IMG/VR virus record: IMGVR_UViG_3300028394_000156 | Location: 1 to 39,243 of that record | Reading direction: 5' to 3' (one strand) | Origin: a virus | DNA length: 39,243 bases | Part shown: positions 24,511-30,539 of the stretch, one piece after another | Position numbering within the stretch: the first letter of the stretch is position 1 | Layout of the letters: every line of letters starts with the position of its first letter | Translations under genes and position numbers: made by a program | Notes under the pieces: model-generated | The model's input: the letters and a program-made list of their open reading frames with translations, nothing else | Told to the model about the DNA's origin: nothing | Database searches by the model: none

Positions 24511-25434
24511 TTAGTTTACAATTCCATATCTACTTCTTAAAAACTCGGCAGCTTCAGCATTCAACTGTTCTTCTTTTTTCTGCTTACTAAGTATTAAATT
24601 ACTATTTTGCACCTTTGCATAAATCTGTGTGCATTGTCTATATAGTAAACCAATATTAAAGTTAGCCTTTAAATATTTATCATCAAGCATCCATGCAGCC
24701 TGTATAAATACTTTAAAGTTATCCATCTTGCTTGTCGGATCAATCTTTTCAACCCATTCCAATAACAACTTTACATTCCTTGCATCAATAGGGTTAAGTA
24801 TATAATTGCCATTTAGTGTACGTGGATACTTTGCAGCGGAAACAGATTCATGAAAGGTGCAGAACATTTCGTAAGCGACAAAAATGTCGCTGGGTTGCTT
24901 CGGCTCGGCTTTTTCTTTCTTTTCACGCAACTTTTCTTTCTTTTTAACCTTGTCAGAGTCTAAGGAATCAGAGAAACCTTGCCTTGTAAAAGGATTTTTT
25001 ATCTCATCTTTTGTGTGCGAAAATTCGTTTTCGCATATATTATAATCTGTATTATTAACTGTATTATTAACTGTATTATTATGTTCACGTTTTCGTGTAG
25101 GCTGCTTTACTGTTTTCGTGAATTCTGCTTTCACGTTTTCGTTAAAGCTGCTTTCACATTTATGTTTGTTAGTTCTCAATCCTCTATTCCTTCCATCAAA
25201 AAAAAGTTGAATTATAAAATCTCTTTTCTTTAAATCGCTAATTATATTTGCTACTCTACCCTCTGATAAATTTACAAATTTTGCTAAGTATTCATTTGAT
25301 GCAAAACATCCACGGTCTGAGTTATCAAGAGAATCAATTTCTACAATTAAAACCTTTTCTATTAAAGTTAAATTTGTATTTAACCAAATTTCCTTTTTTA
25401 TCCAAACACCTTTAAAATCTCTAATTTCGTTCAT
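24511..25434 (-). CDS. Replication initiator, lambda O-like, with winged helix-turn-helix
   Basis: The N-terminal 90 residues look like a winged helix: FKGVWIKKEIWLN, then TLIEKVLIVEIDSLDN, FASNEYLAKFVNLSEGRVAN and a basic wing. Residues about 92-180 are a low-complexity polar and charged linker (NNTVNNTVNNT) and residues about 180-307 form a helical C-terminal domain that would recruit the helicase loader. As in lambda, the linker DNA contains direct repeats and an AT-rich block (25017-25170). No helicase or DNA polymerase gene is seen, so the host replisome is probably used. Confidence 0.7.
   Translation of the reverse strand: MNEIRDFKGVWIKKEIWLNTNLTLIEKVLIVEIDSLDNSDRGCFASNEYLAKFVNLSEGRVANIISDLKKRDFIIQLFFDGRNRGLRTNKHKCESSFNENVKAEFTKTVKQPTRKREHNNTVNNTVNNTDYNICENEFSHTKDEIKNPFTRQGFSDSLDSDKVKKKEKLREKKEKAEPKQPSDIFVAYEMFCTFHESVSAAKYPRTLNGNYILNPIDARNVKLLLEWVEKIDPTSKMDNFKVFIQAAWMLDDKYLKANFNIGLLYRQCTQIYAKVQNSNLILSKQKKEEQLNAEAAEFLRSRYGIVN
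25017..25170. other. Candidate replication origin inside the initiator gene
   Basis: Four imperfect repeats start at 25079, 25102, 25125 and 25148, with an exact 23-bp period and consensus near CTGCTTTCACGTTTTCGT. The period is not a multiple of three, so the repeats are kept at DNA level and do not appear as protein repeats. Next to them lie three 12-bp AT-rich units (CTGTATTATTAA, from 25047), a possible unwinding element, and an inverted repeat GCGAAAA/TTTTCGC with loop TTCG (25017-25034). This matches the lambda ori plan (four iterons plus AT-rich DNA within the O gene). Confidence 0.65.
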
Positions 25435-25445
25435 TTTAATGTATT

Positions 25446-26153
25446 TTAAAATAAGTTAAGTTGATTAGAAAAATTTTCAATTCTTTTAACTGATAATCCA
25501 TGATAATTAACGGATATTTCAGAACCTAAATATTTCTTATTTTCTTTTAAAGATGCTATTGCAGTTGTTCCGCTTCCCATATAAGGGTCAAATATTATTT
25601 TTGAATCAGGAAAACACATAATAAATCTTTGTGCTAATTTTATTGGAAATGCTCTTTTATGTATCTTTTCAGTACCTTCGGCAGTATCCTTTAATAAATC
25701 ATGTTGATTTATATTATTTACAAAATTTGTATTAATGCCTTTTGATAACCAGTAAATCCTTTCAGTCATAGGATAAAATCTACATTTATCAAAATTTTGT
25801 GAACCATTAAACCAAATTATTTCTTGTTTAATATCCCATTTAGTTTTTAAAATCCATTCATATGGTGTTATTTGTCTTCCATGTTTAATTCTATTTTTAT
25901 GATTATACATTATACTGCCACCTTGTTTAGTGATTCTATATATTTCATCTAAAACTTCTATTTGTTGTTTTTGATAATCAATTTCAGGAATATTATCAAG
26001 GTATTGATCGTATGCTTTAAATACATTATTACCAGTATGATGTTTTAAACCTAAATTATAAGGTGGTGATGTTATTGTTAAATCAATAAAATTATCTGGA
26101 ATTTTACCCATAAAGATTAAACAATCCTCATTATAAATCTTATTTAATTCCAT
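25446..26153 (-). CDS. DNA methyltransferase, beta class (TSPPY)
   Basis: A 235-aa methylase with catalytic motif IV TSPPY (residues 28-32) before the SAM-binding motif FDPYMGSGTT (188-197), the order of beta-class enzymes. TSPPY occurs in N4-cytosine and some N6-adenine methylases, so the base cannot be fixed. No restriction gene is adjacent; it is probably an orphan methylase that protects phage DNA. It starts two bases after a tiny 26-aa frame and precedes the initiator gene. Confidence 0.85.
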   Translation of the reverse strand: MELNKIYNEDCLIFMGKIPDNFIDLTITSPPYNLGLKHHTGNNVFKAYDQYLDNIPEIDYQKQQIEVLDEIYRITKQGGSIMYNHKNRIKHGRQITPYEWILKTKWDIKQEIIWFNGSQNFDKCRFYPMTERIYWLSKGINTNFVNNINQHDLLKDTAEGTEKIHKRAFPIKLAQRFIMCFPDSKIIFDPYMGSGTTAIASLKENKKYLGSEISVNYHGLSVKRIENFSNQLNLF

Positions 26154-26154
26154 T

Positions 26155-26235
26155 TTAATCTATTTTATTTAAGTTCGCAAATTCACCATGGTATTTAATT
26201 GCTACTTTTCCTTGTGTCAACTGAATTTCTTTCAT
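26155..26235 (-). CDS. 26-aa peptide resembling the start of an HNH homing endonuclease
   Basis: The frame MKEIQLTQGKVAIKYHGEF (26 aa with its tail) resembles the N-terminal motif KEI-LTQGK-A common in free-standing HNH/AP2-type phage endonucleases, but the rest of such a protein is missing. It lies between two methyltransferase genes. It may be a remnant or a real micro-gene; the call is uncertain. Confidence 0.35.
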   Translation of the reverse strand: MKEIQLTQGKVAIKYHGEFANLNKID

Positions 26236-26238
26236 AGT

Positions 26239-26982
26239 TTAAAAATTTAAAACACACATAGTGCTTGTTATTCTGTCTTTAGCAATTTTAAAATATTTTT
26301 CATCTAATTCAATGCCTATAAATTTTCTATTATGTCTTATACATGACAAAGCAGTCGTTCCACTACCCATAAATGGGTCAATTATAATATAATCCTCAGG
26401 TATAATTCCTATTATATTATCCATAACCTTTAAAGGCATCTGGCAAGGGTGTTCTGTTTTTTCGGCACTTACATTTTTAACTTGATTAATTTCCCACCAA
26501 TCATATAATTTAGCTGATTTTCCTTCTTCAATACGTTTAGCAATCCTTTTATCAGTTGGATTCTTGTATTCTTGAGAAACCTTTGTAAAATCTGGTTTAA
26601 AACCAAAAAAAGCTATATCTCTATGTTGTTTTCCTGTATTGCTATTATAAACCCAACTTACAACCTTATCAGGAAACATACCTATATTAAAAGAATGTTT
26701 ATATAAGTTTTCTGCATAATGAATAATTACTTGTTTGTTTGTTCCAAAAATATTAGATAACCAATTATAATAATCATCTTCTTTCATTTTATCAGAATAA
26801 TTATTATAATGATAACCAATATTAAAAGGAGGATCTGAAACAAATATTACCTTATTATAATCAATATCTATATTAGGTAATACATAATTATTGTTTCCAT
26901 GATATATTTCTATTTCATTTTTTCCATCTATTCCATAAGATAAAGAAATCTTAGAATAAATTAAATCATTAAATGTTTCCAT
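26239..26982 (-). CDS. DNA methyltransferase, beta class (DPPF)
   Basis: A 247-aa methylase with motif IV DPPFNIGYHY (DPPF 50-53) and, near the C-terminus, the SAM motif IDPFMGSGTTALS (202-210) followed by FIGIELDEKYF. DPPF/DPPY favours N6-adenine methylation, though not strictly. The target domain lies between the two motifs (about 60-190). A terminator lies just upstream, so it likely needs its own promoter. No cognate restriction enzyme is nearby. Confidence 0.85.
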   Translation of the reverse strand: METFNDLIYSKISLSYGIDGKNEIEIYHGNNNYVLPNIDIDYNKVIFVSDPPFNIGYHYNNYSDKMKEDDYYNWLSNIFGTNKQVIIHYAENLYKHSFNIGMFPDKVVSWVYNSNTGKQHRDIAFFGFKPDFTKVSQEYKNPTDKRIAKRIEEGKSAKLYDWWEINQVKNVSAEKTEHPCQMPLKVMDNIIGIIPEDYIIIDPFMGSGTTALSCIRHNRKFIGIELDEKYFKIAKDRITSTMCVLNF

Positions 26983-26991
26983 ATTTGTATT

Positions 26992-27024
26992 AAAAAAATG
27001 CCCAATAGGTGGACTCTATCGGGC
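26992..27024 (-). terminator. Intrinsic terminator (minus strand)
   Basis: Minus-strand stem GCCCGATAG/CTATTGGGC (nine pairs, one G-U) with a 7-nt loop, then A followed by seven T. It lies between the 110-aa gene and the DPPF methylase gene. The rest of the 120-nt gap (27025-27102) has no gene. Confidence 0.75.
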
Positions 27025-27102
27025 AAGGGTTAGAACAATATTGTGTTGTTCCAATTCCTTTAAGCAGCGTCCACTCCGTTTAAAGGATAATCAAAGATAA
27101 TA

Positions 27103-27435
27103 CTATTTTATACTTTTCCCTTTATTTTTACTTTTTATTCCATAATATCTTTTGTCGCATTCTTCTCTTTCCTTTCTTCTTGAAACAATCTCATTTGCAA
27201 TCATATCATTTGACCATGAAAGATATTTAACTTCTATAATGCAGTATGTTTCTAAATCAAACATTCCATAGTTTATAACACAAATACGACCATCGTTATC
27301 ATAAAAAAATAAAATGTCATCCATTGCAATGTCTGGATACATACGGGGGTCATGGCGATGAAACAATTGGCAGATTTCAATAATCCTTTCTTTGATTTCA
27401 TCATGTTGCTTAAAATACTCTATGTGATAATTCAT
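27103..27435 (-). CDS. Unknown 110-aa protein between two methylase genes
   Basis: It has a helical start (YFKQHDEIKERIIEICQLFH), a beta-rich centre (DDILFFYDNDGRICVINYGM), and a basic tail. ATGA overlap with the DPPY methylase gene means they are coupled. It could be a methylase partner or an anti-defence protein; no motif is recognised. Confidence 0.6.
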   Translation of the reverse strand: MNYHIEYFKQHDEIKERIIEICQLFHRHDPRMYPDIAMDDILFFYDNDGRICVINYGMFDLETYCIIEVKYLSWSNDMIANEIVSRRKEREECDKRYYGIKSKNKGKSIK

Positions 27436-28091
27436 AAATTTAGTTTTAACTGAGCAATATAAGCCTTGTATCTTTTTTCCTGTGCCAGAAAGTATTCTTT
27501 ATCCAATTCAAAAGCCGTAAAATCAAAACCCATTTGATAGGCTGCTATGCGACTACTTCCAGACCCTAAATGCGTATCAAGTATTTTATCGCCTTGCTTT
27601 GCGTAGTTATGCAAAAGCCATTTGTAAAGGTGTATTGGTTTTTGATTTGGGTGTATTTTTATGCTTTTGTCGTTACCTTTTAAAAATCCATTCCATTCTA
27701 TAGTACATTTTTTTACCAATTTATTAAATGATTGGAAAGCTATTTCACAATCGCTCATAGGAGATCCTGTTAATTTTTTATCCCAAATTATAGCACCTGA
27801 ATGATATAAGAATTGAGGATAATAATTACTTCCCCAAATTATTTGATTTTTAGATAACCTAAATAATTCTATAAAATATTCTTTTTCAGGACATTTATTG
27901 TAGTTAGCATAATGTTTCATTTTTTTACCTCTTTCAGTATATATTCCTTTATTTCCAAAAGTACCATCACTTGCTCCAACTGCATAAGGTGGGTCAACAA
28001 TAGCCAAATCAAAGTATTTGTCTGGATACCTTGCCATGCCTTCCATGCAATCCTCATTCGTTACCTCGCTTAAATTCTTATTCATAATCAT
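27432..28091 (-). CDS. DNA methyltransferase, beta class, probably N6-adenine (DPPY)
   Basis: A 219-aa methylase with motif IV IVDPPYAVGA (DPPY 33-36) and the SAM motif ILDTHLGSGSSRIAA (172-180). KIHPNQKPIHLYKWLL lies just before the SAM motif, as in Dam-like beta-class phage methylases. MNKN at residue 3 is an alternative start. Preceded by a terminator and an A-rich leader; its stop overlaps the next gene. Confidence 0.85.
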   Translation of the reverse strand: MIMNKNLSEVTNEDCMEGMARYPDKYFDLAIVDPPYAVGASDGTFGNKGIYTERGKKMKHYANYNKCPEKEYFIELFRLSKNQIIWGSNYYPQFLYHSGAIIWDKKLTGSPMSDCEIAFQSFNKLVKKCTIEWNGFLKGNDKSIKIHPNQKPIHLYKWLLHNYAKQGDKILDTHLGSGSSRIAAYQMGFDFTAFELDKEYFLAQEKRYKAYIAQLKLNL

Positions 28092-28099
28092 TTGGTTTT

Positions 28100-28128
28100 A
28101 AAAAGTAACCCAGAACATACTGGGCTAC
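28100..28128 (-). terminator. Intrinsic terminator (minus strand) after ssb
   Basis: Minus-strand stem GTAGCCCAG/CTGGGTTAC (nine pairs with one G-U), 6-nt loop, then five T. It separates ssb from the methylase genes; partial read-through is likely because no strong promoter is visible after it. Confidence 0.75.
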
Positions 28129-28163
28129 ATAAGAAACTATCTACTCGCATTCAAAAAAAAGCA

Positions 28164-28556
28164 TTAAAATGGTAGGTCTGGATTATTATCCATATAAACC
28201 TTTTCAGTTGGTGCATTTGTTGACACAGGAGCAGATTCCCCTGTTGGCTTACCACCAAACTCCAGGCTACTAACACGGCAATTAATAATCGCTGCTGCTT
28301 CACCACTCTTCATAGTATAAGCATTTACTCCACCGGATCCCTCAACGACAATGTAAGTTCCTTTTAAAATATACGGTTTTAGTTTCTCCCCTCTTTCTCC
28401 CCAAATATTGCAACCAATCCAAATCGTCTTTTCTGATGGATTAGGACCATAAACCTTTTCCGTATGAGCCACAGAGAATGAGCAAACAGTTGTGTCACCC
28501 ACAGTTTTAAGTTCCGCATCTGCACCAACTCTTCCCGATACAATAAGTTTAATCAT
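28164..28556 (-). CDS. ssb: Single-stranded DNA-binding protein
   Basis: The protein is 130 aa, with an OB fold in the first 100 residues (MIKLIVSGRVGADAELKTVG, TVCSFSVAHTEKV, TIWIGCNIWGERGEKLKPYI, KGTYIVVEGSG) and an acidic tip DNNPDLPF that, in SSB proteins, recruits partner enzymes. It probably coats single strands during replication and recombination. Its ATG overlaps the stop of the preceding 54-aa gene. Confidence 0.9.
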   Translation of the reverse strand: MIKLIVSGRVGADAELKTVGDTTVCSFSVAHTEKVYGPNPSEKTIWIGCNIWGERGEKLKPYILKGTYIVVEGSGGVNAYTMKSGEAAAIINCRVSSLEFGGKPTGESAPVSTNAPTEKVYMDNNPDLPF

Positions 28557-28713
28557 TAGGTTTGTTTTTATAATAGTTATTCAATAAAGATTCAATCACT
28601 AATATTATTCCAGGCAATATAAAGTAACTGAAATGAATGTCAGTATAATTTGTTGCTTTGGCTAAAAATAATAACCAAAACACAATTTCTGCAACACTTG
28701 TTCTTTCCAACAT
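28549..28713 (-). CDS. Small membrane-like protein (54 aa), first gene of the minus module
   Basis: MLERTSVAEIVFWLLFLAKA, then TNYTDIHFSYF, a hydrophobic ILPGIILVIESLL, and a basic tail; two membrane segments are likely. It overlaps the ssb start by eight bases. A TATTTTTG box lies 36 nt upstream on the same strand. Function is unknown. Confidence 0.55.
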   Translation of the reverse strand: MLERTSVAEIVFWLLFLAKATNYTDIHFSYFILPGIILVIESLLNNYYKNKPND

Positions 28714-28749
28714 AGGGGCTAAAGTTAAATGGTAAAATAATTATTAATC

Positions 28750-28757
28750 AAAAATAC
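28750..28757 (-). promoter_or_regulatory. Candidate -7 box for the minus-strand module
   Basis: The minus strand reads TATTTTTG (TAnnTTTG) and lies upstream of the 54-aa gene and ssb. It faces away from the plus-strand box at 28799-28806, forming a divergent pair in an AT-rich 110-bp gap. No -33 TTTG is seen at the ideal distance. Confidence 0.4.
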
Positions 28758-28798
28758 AAAATTTATTTTAATAAAATACTTTTTTATAAAAAATAATG

Positions 28799-28806
28799 TA
28801 TATTTG
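28799..28806 (+). promoter_or_regulatory. Candidate -7 box for the 48-aa regulator gene
   Basis: TATATTTG fits TAnnTTTG and is 16 nt before the ATG at 28823. The sequence TATTTGCAT just here, followed by AAAATTATTA, also occurs in the promoters at 30147 and 35652, which suggests a shared control element. Confidence 0.5.
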
Positions 28807-28822
28807 CATAAAATTATTAATT

Positions 28823-28969
28823 ATGTCTATTAAGAAAAAGAACGTAATGATGTCAGAGGAAACTCATTGTAAACTTATGGAGATTAGAATGAGAGTATAT
28901 AAGACAAAGGGGCTACTCTTAACTATGGAGAAAAGTATTTTGTATCTTATAGAAAATCAAAAGGATTAA
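28823..28969 (+). CDS. Ribbon-helix-helix-like small regulator (48 aa)
   Basis: The frame reads MSIKKKNVMMSEETHCKLME, then IRMRVYKTKGLLLTMEKSI and LYLIENQKD. The order short basic strand, helix (SEETHCKLMEIRMRVY), turn with Gly, and second helix (LTMEKSILYLIEN) fits an Arc/CopG-type DNA-binding fold. It has its own promoter-like box and terminator and stands in the divergent control region, so it may repress early or replication genes. Length is at the lower end for the family. The fold call is by pattern only. Confidence 0.55.
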   Translation: MSIKKKNVMMSEETHCKLMEIRMRVYKTKGLLLTMEKSILYLIENQKD

Positions 28970-28998
28970 AAGATAATTGTTTTTTGACTGTATTCGAA

Positions 28999-29025
28999 GC
29001 CGTGATGAATTGTCACGGCTTTTTT
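28999..29025 (+). terminator. Intrinsic terminator after the 48-aa gene
   Basis: GCCGTGA (28999-29005) pairs perfectly with TCACGGC (29013-29019), 7-nt loop, then six T. It makes the regulator a one-gene transcript. Confidence 0.9.
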
Positions 29026-29112
29026 ATTAAGGGGCAGTATGTCAATCACTATAATTAAACTGATCACTAATTACTAAAATCATTAACATGAATACTGGGG
29101 CATATATACAAT

Positions 29113-29155
29113 GTAATAATGCTTACCATAACAATTTATGTAAAATCATTATTAC
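29113..29155. repeat. Inverted repeat GTAATAATG/CATTATTAC
   Basis: Nine perfect pairs separated by 25 bases; inner bases may extend the pairing partly. It may be an operator or RNA hairpin near the terminator of the 48-aa gene. Confidence 0.5.
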
Positions 29156-29673
29156 GGTAGGCTATTGTTTAAATGGGGTAGGGGCTATTGCTGATGGAAA
29201 ACACCAGGAATTTGGCAAAATGCAAAATCATTTTTGAAAATGGTTAAATTAGACACAAACTGTCAAACGTATTCCTGTCAAAACATATTTTAAACTCAAG
29301 TAATTTATCTATATGTATAGGCATATATGTATTGGTAAAACCTATAGCTATTTTAATAAAAATGTAATGAGTATTTGTTTTGATTTAGCCTATAAACTAA
29401 TTATATATTTTATTGTAAAGTACGGTTAAATCGTACTCTTTTAATTTGTCAGTAAATGACAAGTATTCTACCGACAAACTTTGTAAAAGCTTTATAATAA
29501 ATTTTATAAATATTTCCAGAAATTATTTCAAAATTGATTTGATAAATAAATTGAATTAAAAGCAAAAATTAATAAAAAAATTAAAATTAAAATTTTTTAA
29601 AATTTTTTAAAAATTTTTTTTGAAAAATAAAAAAAAAACAGAAAGTGACGAAACCTCAGCCAAAAAAAAATGT

Positions 29674-29685
29674 CCGCGGCCGCGG
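29674..29685. repeat. GC-rich 12-bp perfect palindrome
   Basis: CCGCGGCCGCGG is fully self-complementary and lies in a very AT-rich neighbourhood, followed within 20 bases by another GTCGCGGTCGG stretch. Such an isolated GC island suggests a protein-binding or structural site. Confidence 0.6.
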
Positions 29686-29759
29686 TTGCCAAGTCGCGGT
29701 CGGAAATAAAAATTTTCCCAAAATTTTTGGACATCAACGGGAATGACGCAAAGTTTTTT

Positions 29760-29789
29760 AGCGCTTAGCGCTTCAAGCGCAGAAAGCGC
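29760..29789. repeat. Nested palindrome of GCGCTT/AAGCGC units
   Basis: AGCGC occurs four times, at 29760, 29767, 29776 and 29785. Units GCGCTT (29761-29766 and 29768-29773) pair with AAGCGC (29775-29780 and 29784-29789), giving a double-layer hairpin of about 12 pairs with a single-base loop. Confidence 0.6.
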
Positions 29790-29795
29790 AATAAG

Positions 29796-30044
29796 TCCTA
29801 CCAAAAAGGTAGGGTTTCCTTTTTTGGAAACTTTTGTAAGTTTTTTTTAAACCCTACTAAATTAGTAGGGTTTATTTGTCCTACTAAAAAGGTAGGGTTA
29901 ATTTTGGGCCGTACCAGGTTTCGGATTTTAAAAAAAAGTCCTATCAAAAAGGTAGGATTAAAAAAGTCCTATAAAAATAATAGGATTAATTTTTTGCTGC
30001 CAGAATTTTCGAATCTAAAAAAAAGTTCTACTAAAAACGTAGGG
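29796..30044. repeat. Array of six related hairpins (CCTAC...GTAGG)
   Basis: Stem arms and positions: CCTACC/GGTAGG (29797-29813), AAACCCTACT/AGTAGGGTTT (29849-29873), CCTAC/GTAGG (29880-29896), CCTATC/GGTAGG (29940-29956), TCCTAT/ATAGGA (29967-29985), CTAC/GTAG (30028-30042). Most loops are A-rich (AAAAA), most units are preceded by an A-run then GTCC, and followed by GGGTT or GGATTA. Base changes in one arm are often matched in the other, which indicates that the paired structure is kept. Confidence 0.7.
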
Positions 30045-30148
30045 TTAATTTTGTCCCTCGAAACAAATTTTTAAAAAATTGATTTTGTTAAATTTTTGAT
30101 CCTATATTATAAAAGCAAAAAATAATAATTAAAAAAAAATAAAAAATA

Positions 30149-30179
30149 TTTGCATTTATAAAATTATTATGTAAATTTG
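30149..30179 (+). promoter_or_regulatory. Bacteroidota-type promoter for the early small genes
   Basis: TTTG (30149-30152) and TAAATTTG (30172-30179) are separated by 19 nt, matching the -33/-7 consensus of this phylum. Transcription would begin near 30185, about 35 nt before the first ATG at 30220, and could run to the terminators at 32526-32638. Confidence 0.65.
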
Positions 30180-30219
30180 CATATCAATTTTTTTTAAAAC
30201 AGTCAAAAAAACAAACGAC

Positions 30220-30480
30220 ATGAAAAATTCAGTAAAAAATTTAAGTCCTTTAGAATTCAATTCAAGGCAATTTGTACAAAAAAATTTCGATTTATTTTTA
30301 GATGCATTAATGTTATGCGACTCAAAAAAATTATCTAAATTATTTGAAAATGATGAATTATTTGAGTGTTTGTGTTTGCACCTGAAAAATGGTAATTTAG
30401 TATGTTTTACATATATGCAAACATATTTAAACGAACTTTTAAGGGAATTTGCAAAAGAGATGCAAGAATATTTTTCCTAA
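30220..30480 (+). CDS. Unknown 86-aa early protein
   Basis: A helical protein (NSRQFVQKNFDLFLDALMLC, KKLSKLFENDELFECLCLHL) with several Cys and a Glu-rich C-terminus (EFAKEMQEYFS). First gene after the 30149 promoter, with the shared AACAGTCAAA leader. Small early proteins of this kind often alter host functions; nothing specific is visible. Confidence 0.6.
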   Translation: MKNSVKNLSPLEFNSRQFVQKNFDLFLDALMLCDSKKLSKLFENDELFECLCLHLKNGNLVCFTYMQTYLNELLREFAKEMQEYFS

Positions 30481-30490
30481 CAATCAAAAC

Positions 30491-30509
30491 AGCCGGCTAA
30501 TAACCGGCT
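30491..30509 (+). other. Hairpin between first and second early genes
   Basis: AGCCGG (30491-30496) pairs with CCGGCT (30504-30509), 7-nt loop. A T-run is almost absent (ACATTTT), so it is at most a weak terminator or an mRNA processing or stabilising stem just before the next AACAGTCAAA leader. Confidence 0.5.
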
Positions 30510-30539
30510 ACATTTTAAAACAGTCAAACAACAAAAAAA

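Larger units (their letters stand above)
29026..30219. other. 1.2 kb gene-free control region
   Basis: No convincing coding frame occurs on either strand. The region holds an inverted repeat at 29113-29155, a hairpin AGTACG/CGTACT (29419-29437), TGTCA-type short repeats (29270-29475), very A/T-rich DNA (29500-29640), a GC-rich palindrome (29674-29685), a nested GCGCTT/AAGCGC structure (29761-29789), six related hairpins (29796-30044) and a promoter (30149-30179). Possible roles: regulatory RNA, a second replication or recombination site, or phage-specific transcription control. Confidence 0.7.

Noticed and set aside
29607-29804. 65-codon minus-strand frame in the gene-free region
   Set aside because: Runs through the GC-rich palindromes and A/T homopolymers; Phe/Lys-rich nonsense ending and no leader.
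28799-30219. Lysogeny control region with attachment site
   Set aside because: No integrase, excisionase or tRNA-like sequence was found; the RHH-like gene alone does not support lysogeny.
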